Below the pieces are notes generated by a model. That model saw only the letters and a program-made list of their open reading frames with translations, did not search any database and was not told the DNA's origin. A stretch of 64,000 nt of DNA, taken from the NCBI RefSeq assembly GCF_008329715.1, contig NZ_VTSR01000008.1, forward strand, positions 1 through 64,000, in the 5' to 3' direction. Origin of the DNA: Gimesia chilikensis (lineage in GTDB: Bacteria; Planctomycetota; Planctomycetia; Planctomycetales; Planctomycetaceae). Shown here piece after piece: positions 1-8,996 of this stretch. The translations under genes were made by a program, and so were the position numbers. Within the stretch, counting starts at the first letter, position 1. Each line of letters begins with the position of its first letter.

Positions 1-66
1 ACAGAAATCAGGAAAACAGCATAAAAAACCGCTCTGGTGGGAACGAACTTAAGAGCGGAGTTACTA

Positions 67-120
67 GCCGCCGGTAATCAGTGTTGACTGCTGCCACGAT
101 CAGGTAGCCATCGCTATCCC
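67..120. repeat. Short dispersed repeat, copy 1 (upstream of membrane-protein gene)
   Basis: About 50 bp starting with GCCGCCGGTAATCAGTG recur at 910-961 with a few substitutions and one small indel, so the gene at 240-833 is flanked by direct repeats. A shorter relative of its first part is seen near 9930. I see no coding sense in it. Confidence 0.6.
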
Positions 121-239
121 ACTCCGAAAACAACGAGCAGAAAATTGACAGCGGAATCATTTGGAAACGAGAGCCCCGGTTGAAACATCCATAGATCGAA
201 CGGCCACCGGACTTCATACACAACCTTCAGGAAACAAAC

Positions 240-833
240 ATGGCACTCAAGGAACCAGTCCGGGAACTCCCCTGGCACAAAATACTCGCCCTGATTCCGC
301 TCTGGCTCCTGATGGTTCCCCTCATGGCGGTATTATTCCTGATCTTCGTTCCCCCGGTAGCGCTCTTTTTTTTCCTGCAGAGCCTCACCGGCGAACTGCT
401 CTTTTATCTCAGAATGCGGAACGTTGGCCGCACGCTCAGTGGGCACCGCCTCCGTCAGCAGCTCGCAGCTGGTGAAACGGGAACGCTGATCATAGAACAT
501 CCCCTGCTGGCCTGGGGCAGAACCAACGCCTGGTGGACTCCCGACAACATTCTCGAGGAGGCCCCCGGCCCCATTCCCGATTTCGCATCGGAAGAATACC
601 AGGATCAGCTACTCGATCTGATGGAGCAGGATCTGCCACACCCCTGGGACGAATGGTGCTGGCAGCAATATACATCACCGCATCAGGGCCAGGCCAAACT
701 GCTCAGAGTCTGGAACGGTAAGAAGTACCGTCTCTGGTTCAACACACATTACCCCGCAATCCGGATCGTCGAAACGACAACCGCCATTGCCCGTCAACTC
801 GAATCCGAAGCGCAACCGAACTCAATCAAGTAA
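240..833 (+). CDS. Hypothetical membrane-anchored protein
   Basis: This 197-residue protein is not recognised. Residues about 10-50 are strongly hydrophobic and rich in Leu, Pro and Phe, which suggests one or two membrane segments near the N-terminus followed by a soluble domain of about 140 residues. The soluble part is acidic and rich in tryptophan (for example WDEWCWQQY), but I cannot assign a family. The start is supported by AGGAAAC about seven bases before the ATG. Direct repeats lie on both sides and no neighbour is close enough to form an operon. Confidence 0.7.
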   Translation: MALKEPVRELPWHKILALIPLWLLMVPLMAVLFLIFVPPVALFFFLQSLTGELLFYLRMRNVGRTLSGHRLRQQLAAGETGTLIIEHPLLAWGRTNAWWTPDNILEEAPGPIPDFASEEYQDQLLDLMEQDLPHPWDEWCWQQYTSPHQGQAKLLRVWNGKKYRLWFNTHYPAIRIVETTTAIARQLESEAQPNSIK

Positions 834-909
834 TGGGAGCCCCCGAATACACCAGTTCGCCCCACACTGATTGAAACGCTCCCAACAGAAAATGAGCGGC
901 ACGACGCTG

Positions 910-961
910 GCCGCCGGTAATCAGTGTTGACTGCCACCATAATCAGGTAACCAGCGATATC
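910..961. repeat. Short dispersed repeat, copy 2
   Basis: This is the second copy of the repeat seen at 67-120. It is preceded by TGAGCGGCACGACGC, a motif that also occurs in variant form near 2823 and 9919, always just after the end of a gene. Confidence 0.6.
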
Positions 962-1032
962 CCGCCCACATTAAACCAATCACCCGCAGCCACCCAAACC
1001 AGCCCACGCCCATTGCACAACCCGATTCATTA

Positions 1033-1875
1033 TCAATGGCTGACTTCACAATCGGGTAGCAGCTCCTGCAGTTTGGCTGCGCCGGCTTCGGTAATCCCCG
1101 AATCGTACAGGCTCAAACTTTTGAGCCCCTTCAGCGTCGCCAGCTTGGGGATACTGGCATCCGTAATCCCCTTGGAACTCAGTAAATTCAATTCGGTGAG
1201 CGCGGGAAGTTCGGGCAGTTGATTGAGCGACATGTAGGGATTACTGCTCAGATTCAGTTTTTCCAGCTTGTCGAAATCTTTCAGGATCACCAGACAGGCA
1301 CCGCTAATCGGGGCACCAGAGATCTCCAGTCGTTTCAGAAACTTGAGTTTGGCAAACCGGGCCACCTGCTCATCGGTGATGTCGGTGTTTTGCACCATCA
1401 CGTATTCGGTGTGATCGTCGAGACCAGCGACGAAGTCCACCATCTTATCATTCACTTTTGTGTTATAGAGTGTCACCCCCGTGTAATTTCCATCGTCATC
1501 CACATTGACCTGCAACGCGAACGGTCCAAATCCGGCCCCTTCCATCCCCAGTTTCGGCCGCAACGCTTTCGCAGCCTCTTTATCGCGTGCCATCCTCAGA
1601 CCTGCATTCATCTTCCGCGGTTTGGCCTGGGGCTGTTTTTGTGCAGGCTGCCCCTGAGGAGCAGGCGTCATCTCTGCCTGTGCAGCGGGAGTCGCTTCCG
1701 GCTGTGACTGTGCCCCGGCTTCACCAACACGGGTAACCGCCTGGGCCATCGGCGCCTCTTCTGCAGGAGACGAATTCGCTGCCCCCTGCTGGTCCGGCGG
1801 CGGTTGAACATCCTGGCAACCGGTAAGACTGAAAATCAGCGATAGAGAAATCAGGGACAAAACTACTTTCAGCAT
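1033..1875 (-). CDS. Leucine-rich-repeat lipoprotein
   Basis: Taken from the ATG at 1875, the 280-residue product begins with a short basic and hydrophobic signal ending in the lipobox LTGC, so it is probably lipidated and held at a membrane. A linker rich in Pro, Ala and Gln (residues about 25-95) leads to a C-terminal domain with leucine-rich repeats at about 150-275, for example LKRLEISG, LEKLNLSS, LTELNLLS and LKSLSLYD. Such repeats usually mediate protein binding; the partner is unknown. The open frame continues 32 codons upstream, but GAGGAGA sits just before the chosen ATG and the lipobox spacing fits only this start. Confidence 0.8.
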   Translation of the reverse strand: MLKVVLSLISLSLIFSLTGCQDVQPPPDQQGAANSSPAEEAPMAQAVTRVGEAGAQSQPEATPAAQAEMTPAPQGQPAQKQPQAKPRKMNAGLRMARDKEAAKALRPKLGMEGAGFGPFALQVNVDDDGNYTGVTLYNTKVNDKMVDFVAGLDDHTEYVMVQNTDITDEQVARFAKLKFLKRLEISGAPISGACLVILKDFDKLEKLNLSSNPYMSLNQLPELPALTELNLLSSKGITDASIPKLATLKGLKSLSLYDSGITEAGAAKLQELLPDCEVSH

Positions 1876-2423
1876 CGTCGTCTCCTCGGGGAAGGGAAAA
1901 TGGGCGAAAACATTCCGGGGACTCGTGCCTCTCTCAATCTCCAATCTATCTGCATCCGCGCAACCGATCAAACAATTAATCGGAAACTCATTCAGAAACG
2001 CAGAGTGTCACAAGTCGGCTGGCCCGACAGCGCAGATATAACGGGTAGCCCCGAATGCAATTCGGGGTGAGCGCAGCGAACAGGAGGTCGCAGCTCACTA
2101 GCACAATTCATAACAGAGACTCCTGCTCCATTAGCGTTCCAATGAGGCACGTCCTCTGACCAAATCACAATCACCCTGCAACCTCCTGTTGCCTCCGGCA
2201 ATATCGGATTACATCCGATACCACCCCTGGTTCGATTTCTTTCATTAGAGATGCCCCACTCTCCAGCAATCCCACCCGAACCTTTTCGTGCCTTTCGTGT
2301 TTTTCGTGGTAGAAAAATATCCTCCCTCGAAAAACAAATCTTGCCCCACAGCCCCCTTCTGTTTTATAACTCCCCAGCACCCAGGTACTGAAAATCCGTC
2401 ACCTCTCACCAGGAAACAGATCA
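1876..2423. other. Intergenic region carrying composite repeat A
   Basis: No convincing gene is seen in these 548 bases. Most of the region is composite repeat A (2043-2320), preceded by a small hairpin made of GTCGG and CCGAC near 2013-2030. Short open frames on the minus strand here are readings of the repeat. Confidence 0.7.
2043..2320. repeat. Composite inverted repeat A (BIME-like)
   Basis: The left end (2043-2089) has a GGGTAG head, the perfect palindrome CCCCGAATGCAATTCGGGG, and ends in CAGGAGGTC. The right end (2180-2226) is a diverged inverted version with palindrome TATCGGATGTAATCCGATA and a second hairpin TTGCCGGAGGCAA. About 90 bp of variable sequence separate them. A conserved tail to 2320 ends with the phrase TTTTTCGTGGTAGAAAAA. 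Copies B (2900-3178) and C (4452-4727) have the same layout. This resembles paired REP units (BIMEs); the likeness is inferred. Confidence 0.8.
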
Positions 2424-2792
2424 ATGCTTAAAGTCTTACCTGCTCTACTCTTGGGACTCATACTGGGGCCATTTCCCCTCTCAGCTGCCCAGCCCGTCGC
2501 AGCCAGAAAACCAAAGCCGACTCCACCTCCATCGCAAATCAAGACGGCGGGCGAATTGCTGCAATTGCCTGATTCGTTTCTCCAGCAGTGGGGAGATTCA
2601 ACCGTCTTTCGCGCCCGGGAAGTCCAGCGACAATTCTCGCACCTGCAGCAAAGCCACCCACAGAAAGCGAGCGGCAAGCGAATGCAGAAAATCCTCCAGT
2701 TGAACCGACGGGAAAACATGACCCGATTTTATTTCAACGACGGCCCCAACAACCGCCTCAACGAAAAGCTCATACAGTTGAATGCCCCGTAA
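2424..2792 (+). CDS. Small secreted protein of unknown function
   Basis: The 122-residue product opens with a typical signal peptide (MLKVLPALLLGLILG, cleavage probably after a small-residue motif near residue 22), then a basic Pro/Lys-rich stretch and a short, mostly helical, charged domain. I do not recognise a family. AGGAAAC lies about seven bases before the ATG and supports the start. It stands alone between composite repeats A and B. Confidence 0.65.
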   Translation: MLKVLPALLLGLILGPFPLSAAQPVAARKPKPTPPPSQIKTAGELLQLPDSFLQQWGDSTVFRAREVQRQFSHLQQSHPQKASGKRMQKILQLNRRENMTRFYFNDGPNNRLNEKLIQLNAP

Positions 2793-3208
2793 ACATTTCT
2801 GAGAGAAAAGTGTCTTTCAGAACTGAGCGGCAAGGCGCAGGGTGCCACCTGTCGGCTTGCCCGACAGTGCTGGTAACAACGTTCCGAAAACAATCAACAG
2901 GGTACGCCCGAATGCAATTCGGGCCGAGCACAGCGAGCAGGAGGTCTTCATGAAATCGACCGGCTCTGAATAACACTGCTGCCCTCACTAATTCAGAAGG
3001 TGAGGTTCGTCTTCTCTTAACGGAACGCGTCAACCTCGACCTCCCGTTGCCTCAGGCAATATCGGATTACATCCGATACCACCCCCGGTTCGATTTCTTT
3101 CATTAGAGATGCCCCGCTCTCCAGCAATCCCACCCGAACCTTTTCGTGCCTTTCGCGTTTTTCGTGGTAGAAAAAATCCTACTTTTACTACCCGACAGCT
3201 CCCGCAGC
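2793..3208. other. Intergenic region carrying composite repeat B
   Basis: No convincing gene is seen in these 416 bases. They contain the hairpin TGTCGG-CTTG-CCCGACA near 2849-2865 and composite repeat B (2900-3178), which runs almost to the 3' end of the neighbouring minus-strand gene. Confidence 0.7.
2900..3178. repeat. Composite inverted repeat B (BIME-like)
   Basis: The left unit (2900-2946) has the palindrome GCCCGAATGCAATTCGGGC, which changes both stem arms relative to copy A yet stays fully paired. The right unit is at 3038-3084 and the tail at 3085-3178 is nearly identical to that of copy A. The middle part is unrelated to copy A. Confidence 0.8.
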
Positions 3209-4315
3209 TCACCCCAGCGAACTCGCCACCAGATACTTCTGCAACATCCCCTCATCGATCTCCACCCCCAACCCCGGTTTCGTCGGCACCGCCATTGTGC
3301 CCTCTTTGATCTCAAACCGTTCGGTAATGATATCGCTCTCCAGACTGTAATAGGTGCAGTCATTCGCCAGCGGAAAATTGGGAGACGAAGCCGCCATGTG
3401 CAGCATCGTCGCCGTGCGGAGTCCCAGGTCGTGCGCACAGTGGAAGATACAGGGCACGCCCGCCGAGGCCGCCACCTCACCTACCAGTTTCACCGCCCAG
3501 ATCCCACCGCACTGGTACGTGTCCGGCAGCAGATATTCCGCCGCGTCCAGTTCCAGAATCTTGCGGACATTCTCCATCGTCGTCACCGATTCATTCAACG
3601 CCAGTGGCGTCGTCGTCTGCCTGCGGATGTCCGCCGATTCCTGCAGCAGGTCTTTATGCATCGGCTGCTCGAAATACTGCAGCTCGTACGGTTCCAGATC
3701 GCGGGCCAGCTGCAGCGCCACTTCCGGCGTGTATCCCATGTTGGGGTCGATCCGCAGATTGAGCTTGTCCCCCACCGACTCACGAATCCCCCGCACCATC
3801 GCCAGATCCTCTTCCGGCGATCGCCCCGCCTTGGTCTTCATGGTGGAAAAGCCCCGGTCGACATAATGCTTCGCAATCGCAGCCGCCTCTTCGGGACCAC
3901 GAATCCCCATGCAGCAGGTCACTTCCACGCGATCCCGGTACAGTCCGCCCAACAGACGATGCAGCGGCAGCCCCGCCTGTTTCCCCAGGATATCCCAGCA
4001 GGCCATTTCCGCCAGCGACTGACGATAAGGCTCGTCCCCCATCCCCCAGTCCGCATACAGGGCAGCGATGTCAGTCGGATCTTTCCCCATGAGAATCGGC
4101 CGAAAGTACTCGGCTTCCTTGCCCGTAAAACTGACTGCATTCTGAAACGACAACCGTTGTGGCGTCTCGCCCCAGCCGGTAATGCCCGCATCGGTCTCAA
4201 GGCGAAGCAGCAGCGCGCCCGTCGTCATTGAAGAAATATACCGCGACTGGTAAGGCGAAACCGGAACTTGCAGCGGGACATCAACCAGAAACGTTTCAAC
4301 GCCAGTGATCTTCAT
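3209..4315 (-). CDS. Mandelate racemase/muconate lactonizing-type enolase superfamily enzyme
   Basis: This 368-residue protein has the enolase-superfamily layout: an N-terminal capping domain (about 1-120) and a barrel (about 125-350). Family members abstract a proton alpha to a carboxylate and use Mg2+ to hold the enolate. The lysine motif KTK (in FSTMKTKAGR) and the metal ligands in RIDPNMGY, YFEQP and LNESV are visible, with HDLGLRTA in the last barrel strands. Length is typical. The substrate cannot be read from sequence, but a cupin and an HpaI-type aldolase lie 500 bp away on the other strand, which hints at sugar-acid breakdown. Racemase, dehydratase or epimerase activity are all possible. 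Confidence 0.88.
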   Translation of the reverse strand: MKITGVETFLVDVPLQVPVSPYQSRYISSMTTGALLLRLETDAGITGWGETPQRLSFQNAVSFTGKEAEYFRPILMGKDPTDIAALYADWGMGDEPYRQSLAEMACWDILGKQAGLPLHRLLGGLYRDRVEVTCCMGIRGPEEAAAIAKHYVDRGFSTMKTKAGRSPEEDLAMVRGIRESVGDKLNLRIDPNMGYTPEVALQLARDLEPYELQYFEQPMHKDLLQESADIRRQTTTPLALNESVTTMENVRKILELDAAEYLLPDTYQCGGIWAVKLVGEVAASAGVPCIFHCAHDLGLRTATMLHMAASSPNFPLANDCTYYSLESDIITERFEIKEGTMAVPTKPGLGVEIDEGMLQKYLVASSLG

Positions 4316-4815
4316 CGGAGGCTCCAGAGGCAGGGGAAATCAGTTGTCGGGCGAGAATCTCATGCTACCAGTTACCCGGGAGACCCACAAGCAGACCAGT
4401 CCGTGTAAATGCAGGGTTCAATGCTGGCTCACCCAACAGTGCCTATAAAAAGGGTAGCCCCGAATGCAATTCGGGGTGAGCGCAGTGAGCAGGAGGTCGC
4501 AGTTCACCAGAACAATTCATAACAGAGCTACGAACTTTATCCCCACAAAGAGGTACATCTACTGACCAGCTTACATTCACCCTGAGACCTCCTGTTGCCT
4601 CCAGCAATATCGGATTCCATCCGATACCACCCTGGTTTGCTATTCTCTTATTTGGAGAGCCCCACTTTCCAATATCCCCACCCCTGTCTTTGCGTGCCTT
4701 TCGCGTTTTTCGTGGTAGAAAAAATCCCACGGTTGTGACCCCGCCCCACCTCCCGTAAAGTAAAACAGAACGAAGATTCAACTCCGTCCCGTTTCGATCC
4801 CTGCAAGGTACCGCC
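4316..4815. other. Divergent intergenic region carrying composite repeat C
   Basis: This 500-base gap separates two divergent genes and holds composite repeat C (4452-4727). Promoters for both genes should lie here, but I cannot name convincing -35/-10 pairs. Confidence 0.6.
4452..4727. repeat. Composite inverted repeat C (BIME-like)
   Basis: The left unit is at 4452-4498 and the right unit at 4586-4632, with the palindrome TATCGGATGGAATCCGATA whose loop, but not stem, differs from copies A and B. The tail is more diverged but keeps the TTCGTGGTAGAAAAAA end. Unlike A and B, this copy lies between divergent genes. Confidence 0.8.
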
Positions 4816-5160
4816 ATGATTCCTGAATTCACCAACCTGCTCACCCCGCAAGCCACACCCCCGACCGAGGAGCTCTTCGAACACCTCTTCCGGGGTCAGT
4901 CCTGCCGGGTGGAACGCATCGTTTCGACCGGGCAGTCCACGCGGGAAGGACAGTGGTACGATCAGGAACATGCCGAATGGGTGGTTCTGCTCTCGGGGTC
5001 AGCCGTACTCCGTTTTGAGGGGGAAACCGAGGGACGAACACTCATTCCCGGCGATGCAGTGAACATTCCCGCGCATTGTCTGCACCGGGTCGAAGCGACC
5101 GCCGCCGACCAGGAAAGCGTTTGGCTTGCAATCCACTATGAGCCTGTCGAGAATGGGTGA
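4816..5160 (+). CDS. Cupin-domain protein
   Basis: This 114-residue single-domain cupin spans almost its full length. The two cupin motifs are visible in diverged form: WYDQEHAEWVVLLSG (residues about 48-62), with His and Glu as possible metal ligands, and LIPGDAVNIPAHCLHRV (about 77-93) with the second His pair. Small cupins of this kind bind a metal and may isomerise sugars or sense ligands. An AAGG box precedes the ATG. The HpaI-type aldolase follows 62 bases downstream on the same strand, so the two may be cotranscribed. Confidence 0.8.
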   Translation: MIPEFTNLLTPQATPPTEELFEHLFRGQSCRVERIVSTGQSTREGQWYDQEHAEWVVLLSGSAVLRFEGETEGRTLIPGDAVNIPAHCLHRVEATAADQESVWLAIHYEPVENG

Positions 5161-5222
5161 ATTAACATCTGGTATCAGATCACTTCAATTTCAAATAGAT
5201 TACAGGAAAGACATTCAGACTG

Positions 5223-6020
5223 ATGAAAAAGAATCCGGTCAAAGCAGCATTGAGTGAGGGGAAACCTCAGGTTGGAACATGGCTCTCATCCGGGGATGTA
5301 ATGATGACCCGCCTGATGGCCCGCGTCGGATTCCCCTGGCTGACCGTCGACATGGAACACTCCCCCATCGACTGGTCGCAGGCCGCACTCCTCTTCGGTG
5401 CCATCGCAGATGCCGGCTGCGTCCCTCTCTGCCGGGTTCCTCTCGGAAAATATGAACTCATCAAACGGGCCCTCGACGCCGGTGCTCACGGGATTGTCGC
5501 CCCGATGATCAACACTGTCGAACAGGCCAAAGAGGTCATCGACGCCGTGAAATATCCGCCGATCGGCAACCGCTCAGTGGGTGGCGTACTGCACGCCATG
5601 AACTTCGACGCCACCGCCGGTGATTACTACAAATACGCGAACGATGAAATCCTCGTCGTCCTGCAAACCGAATCTCCCGAAGGAGTCGAAAACGCGGAAG
5701 AGATCTACAGCCTGGAAGGCGTCGACGCCATCTTCGTCGGTCCCAACGATCTGACCTTCCAGATGAGCAAAGAAACCGGCGTGCATCCATCACCCGATGA
5801 ACTCGAAGCCATGCTACAGCGGATTCTGGAAACCGGCAAGAAGACCGGCACCCCCGTCGGTCTGCACGTGCAGACTGTCGAAGCCGTCGAACAGCGCATC
5901 GCCGAAGGCTGGCGGTTCATCGCCTGTGGCAGTGAAGTCAAGTTCATGGTCAACGAAGCCCAGCGGATCGTCACCGGCCTGAATCTCAAGTCCGACACCG
6001 CGGACCTGGCCCGCTATTAA
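5223..6020 (+). CDS. HpcH/HpaI family class II aldolase
   Basis: This 265-residue protein belongs to the HpcH/HpaI/GarL family of metal-dependent aldolases, which cleave 2-keto-3-deoxy acids to pyruvate and an aldehyde. The catalytic and metal-site motifs are present: the histidine in VDMEHSP (about residue 43), the arginine in LCRVPLG (about 70), the glutamate in LQTESPEG (about 150) and the aspartate in FVGPNDL (about 176). Length is usual for the family. Its partner cupin lies upstream, and a hairpin terminator follows at 6051. 2-dehydro-3-deoxyglucarate aldolase or 4-hydroxy-2-oxo-acid aldolase are both possible. Confidence 0.9.
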   Translation: MKKNPVKAALSEGKPQVGTWLSSGDVMMTRLMARVGFPWLTVDMEHSPIDWSQAALLFGAIADAGCVPLCRVPLGKYELIKRALDAGAHGIVAPMINTVEQAKEVIDAVKYPPIGNRSVGGVLHAMNFDATAGDYYKYANDEILVVLQTESPEGVENAEEIYSLEGVDAIFVGPNDLTFQMSKETGVHPSPDELEAMLQRILETGKKTGTPVGLHVQTVEAVEQRIAEGWRFIACGSEVKFMVNEAQRIVTGLNLKSDTADLARY

Positions 6021-6050
6021 ACCAGCGGCCATTAAAATCAAATCAGCAAC

Positions 6051-6081
6051 AGAGGCCATGCCCCTTTCGGGTGTGGCCTCT
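6051..6081. terminator. Bidirectional hairpin terminator
   Basis: The stem AGAGGCCATGCCC / GGGTGTGGCCTCT (with two G-T pairs) and a CTTTC loop lie between the convergent ends of the aldolase and oxidoreductase genes. A short T-rich stretch follows on the plus strand. Confidence 0.65.
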
Positions 6082-6103
6082 TGCTTTGCGCCGGGTACCG
6101 CCG

Positions 6104-7105
6104 TTATTCGGCTCCCACCTGGATGATCGTCCGTTCCTGGTGCGTCCCCTCCAGCAGGCTTTCGACCGTCTGCTGTGCCTGGTCGAGCGTGATGACCTTC
6201 GCCCGCGAGTCGAGATCGTCCAGCTTCCAGTCGGTCGCCAGCTTCTGCCAGAGCGCGGCCCGCTTTTCAATCGGGTACCAGGCCGAATCGATCCCGTCGA
6301 GTGTCACTCCCCGCAGAATGAACGGGAACACGGTCAGATCCAACTGTGCGCCCCCCGCATTGCCACACGCGGCCACACAACCCTGAGGCTGAATCGAGCG
6401 GATCACATGACTCAACAAAGAGCCGCCCACCGTATCGATGGCAGCCGCCCAGTGCCCTTTCAGTAACGGTCGATCCGAGTTGATATCAATCGCCAGTCGA
6501 TCCACGACTTCGTCAGCCCCCAGGTCGAGCAGTCGCTGATGGTATTCCGGCTTACCGGAGACCCCTGTCACCTGGAACCCGCAAAGTTTCAGCAACGACA
6601 GGGCAAACGATCCCACGCCTCCCGAAGCGCCTGTCACCAGCACCTTGCCCGACTCGGGCCTGATATGATGGTGCAGCAGACTGTCGACGCACATCGCCGC
6701 CGTCAGTCCTGCGGTTCCGAGAATCATCGACTCTTTCAGTGAAAGCCCGTCAGGCAGCGGCACGATCCATTCCGGTTTGACGCGAATCAGTTCGGACCAG
6801 CCTCCCCAGCGTTCGACTCCCAGCTCATAGCTGGTGACAACCACTTTGTCTCCCGCCTGAAACTGATCGGAGTCGGAAGACTCCACGATGCCCGCCGCAT
6901 CGATGCCGGGCACATGCGGAAAATGACGAACCACGCCAGGATTCCCGGTCGCAGCCAGAGCGTCTTTATAATTCACCGACGAATAGACGACGCGTATCGT
7001 CACTTCACCTTCAGGCAGATTATTATACGGCACCGAGACGACACCGGCCGTGATCTCTTTCTGTTCCTGTTGTCGGACCTGAAAACAGCGAAAGGAGTTC
7101 GTCAT
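6104..7105 (-). CDS. YhdH/YhfP-type NADPH quinone oxidoreductase (acrylyl-CoA reductase-like)
   Basis: This 333-residue zinc-free medium-chain dehydrogenase carries the YhdH pattern: VNYKDALAATG near residue 51, HVPGIDAAG near 66 and the nucleotide-binding VTGASGGVGSFALSLL near 158. Family members reduce acrylyl-CoA or quinones with NADPH. The zinc ligands of alcohol dehydrogenases are absent, as expected. GGATGA precedes the ATG. It follows the glycosylase gene by about 42 bases in the same direction, so it may be the last gene of a pyrF-glycosylase-oxidoreductase transcript that ends at the 6051-6081 hairpin. Confidence 0.88.
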   Translation of the reverse strand: MTNSFRCFQVRQQEQKEITAGVVSVPYNNLPEGEVTIRVVYSSVNYKDALAATGNPGVVRHFPHVPGIDAAGIVESSDSDQFQAGDKVVVTSYELGVERWGGWSELIRVKPEWIVPLPDGLSLKESMILGTAGLTAAMCVDSLLHHHIRPESGKVLVTGASGGVGSFALSLLKLCGFQVTGVSGKPEYHQRLLDLGADEVVDRLAIDINSDRPLLKGHWAAAIDTVGGSLLSHVIRSIQPQGCVAACGNAGGAQLDLTVFPFILRGVTLDGIDSAWYPIEKRAALWQKLATDWKLDDLDSRAKVITLDQAQQTVESLLEGTHQERTIIQVGAE

Positions 7106-7147
7106 GGTTCATCCGTTTCTGATTGAGTCAGGGATCTGAGTTCGTGC

Positions 7148-7783
7148 TTACCACGGACCGTCGGGGGTTTCCATTTCCAGCACCCGCCAGCAGTACCAGC
7201 TGGCCACCGTTCGATACGGCGCCCAGAGTTCGGCGATTTCGATGCAGGTCTGCTTGTCGGGACGGGTCTCCAGTTCGTAGATCGTCTGGATGCCGTTCTG
7301 AATTCCCAGGTCGTCATGCGGGAACACATCGGGACGACAAAGGCCGAACATCAGAAACATCTGCGCCGTCCACTGACCAATGCCCTTAACCTGCACCAGT
7401 TCCGCGGTCACCTCATCATCGGTCATTGTGTGCATCTTATGCAGCCGCACCTGTTTTTCAAGTACCATCTCCGCCAGGTGATGCACGTAGTTCGCCTTCT
7501 GTGCAGAGAGTCCTACCGAACGCAGTTCTTCGTGAGAGAGCTGCATGATCTTTTCTGCGCTCGGCTGCCCTTTTCCGGTCAACGCATGCAGACGTTTGTA
7601 AATCGTCCGGGCCGCGGACGTGGAAATCTGCTGTGAGACGATCGACCGCAGCAGCAGTGCAAACCGATAACGATACGGCTTCAACGAACAGACGCCAATG
7701 TTGTCAATCACCGGCTTGAGCCTGGGATCGACTTTTCGCAGATGCAGTGAAGCTTCTGCAAACGACTTCGCGTGGTCGCTCAT
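7148..7783 (-). CDS. DNA-3-methyladenine glycosylase II-like (HhH-GPD)
   Basis: This 211-residue protein is an AlkA/MPG-type HhH-GPD glycosylase that excises alkylated bases. [15 protein letters not shown] near residue 47 is the typical helix, [15 protein letters not shown] near 135 is the helix-hairpin-helix, and [11 protein letters not shown] near 155 holds the catalytic aspartate. It lacks the N-terminal AlkA subdomain, as do the shorter family members, and the iron-sulfur cysteines of endonuclease III are absent. Its ATG overlaps the pyrF stop by four bases (ATGA), which implies translational coupling. Confidence 0.88.
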   Translation of the reverse strand: MSDHAKSFAEASLHLRKVDPRLKPVIDNIGVCSLKPYRYRFALLLRSIVSQQISTSAARTIYKRLHALTGKGQPSAEKIMQLSHEELRSVGLSAQKANYVHHLAEMVLEKQVRLHKMHTMTDDEVTAELVQVKGIGQWTAQMFLMFGLCRPDVFPHDDLGIQNGIQTIYELETRPDKQTCIEIAELWAPYRTVASWYCWRVLEMETPDGPW

Positions 7784-8721
7784 TGCAGTTTCCCGGCAGG
7801 CGTGTGTTCAGCCAGGTCGGCAATCATATCATGCGTGGCCGCTTCCACTGCCTGCTCCCATTCTTCCGGAGCAAATTTCTCGGAATACGGTTCCTTTCGA
7901 ATCGCGAAGTTGATTCCCCGCGAACTGTTGATGATCGCGCCCAGCCCTTCCGCATCGAAGGCACCCGCAACATCACCGGCTCCCGCCCCCTGGCTCCCAT
8001 AACCGGGCACCAGCAGCGGAGTATGCGGCATCAATTCCCGCAGTTGTGTCAGCTCTTCCGGATAGGTCGCCCCCACCACCGCACCAATGGCGCCGTAATG
8101 TCCGTTGCCCGTTGTATTCAATGCGAGATCATTCACGACCGCCGCCACGCATTCATACAAAGTATGGCCGTCTGTTTTTCGATCCTGAAAGGTCCCCGCA
8201 CCCGGGTTACTCGTTCGGACCAGCACGTAAATCCCCGCCCCCCGTTCGACGGCCACTTTTACAAACGGCTGGAGTGTATCACTGCCCAGGTAGGGATTGA
8301 CTGTCAGACAGTCTGCCGCCCAGATGGCACTCTCGGGATCTTCGCCTGCCAGGTATGCACGGGCATACGCTTCTGCCGTCGAGCCGATGTCTCCCCGCTT
8401 CGCATCACAGATCACAACCAGTCCCGCTTCACGCGCCCGCTTAATCACACGCTGCAGCGCGAGACAACCGGCGGGCCCCCATTCTTCGAAGAACGCGGCC
8501 TGCGGTTTGACCGCAGGTACCAGAGGGGCGACCACATCGATCATCCGAAAACAGAATTCCTCAAAAGCAGCCGCAACGATCTCCGCTTTGCTGGAATGTT
8601 TCGCTTCCGCAGCAGATACGATCTCCTCGGGAAGCCAGTCAAAGCGGGGGTCCAGGCCGACCAGAGCGGGTGTTTTTTTACTGCGGATGGCGGCATTCAG
8701 ACGATCAGAAAAGTGGTGCAT
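7780..8721 (-). CDS. pyrF: Orotidine 5'-phosphate decarboxylase (subfamily 2)
   Basis: This 313-residue enzyme converts OMP to UMP in the last step of de novo pyrimidine synthesis. The signature [14 protein letters not shown] near residue 105 contains the catalytic Asp-Lys pair. The early [14 protein letters not shown] motif and the phosphate-binding [10 protein letters not shown] near 235 are clear. The length matches the longer PyrF group rather than the 230-residue E. coli type. No strong ribosome-binding site precedes the ATG. It heads the probable three-gene operon running to 6104. Confidence 0.93.
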   Translation of the reverse strand: MHHFSDRLNAAIRSKKTPALVGLDPRFDWLPEEIVSAAEAKHSSKAEIVAAAFEEFCFRMIDVVAPLVPAVKPQAAFFEEWGPAGCLALQRVIKRAREAGLVVICDAKRGDIGSTAEAYARAYLAGEDPESAIWAADCLTVNPYLGSDTLQPFVKVAVERGAGIYVLVRTSNPGAGTFQDRKTDGHTLYECVAAVVNDLALNTTGNGHYGAIGAVVGATYPEELTQLRELMPHTPLLVPGYGSQGAGAGDVAGAFDAEGLGAIINSSRGINFAIRKEPYSEKFAPEEWEQAVEAATHDMIADLAEHTPAGKLQ

Positions 8722-8996
8722 CAGTTAACTGCTTTCAGAGATACAGGTTAGGGCATTTTCAATATCAGAAGGTTCGAGGTTTTCCTTCATGAATCATACT
8801 AAATTAAGCCGACAATGGAATAATGAGGGTTTTTGAAATCCCGATCCACGGCAGAGTTTTCACCAGCCGTAACGGACAGAGGGAACTGTTCTACAGGATT
8901 CGGACCGGAAGCTCTCATTGACCGAAAACAGCCACTCCCCGATCTGCACAACACACCTAATTCCGCTTGTCCCTGATTCATGGAAGAGTCGACAAA

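Noticed and set aside
2171-3212. Short minus-strand ORFs with FTTKN- or FFYHEKH-like peptides
   Set aside because: They are readings of the tail of composite repeats A and B and recur as the repeat recurs.
3146-4231. 361-codon plus-strand frame opposite the enolase-superfamily gene
   Set aside because: It is the antisense reading of a clearly coding gene; its product is His/Arg/Gln-rich with no recognisable domain.
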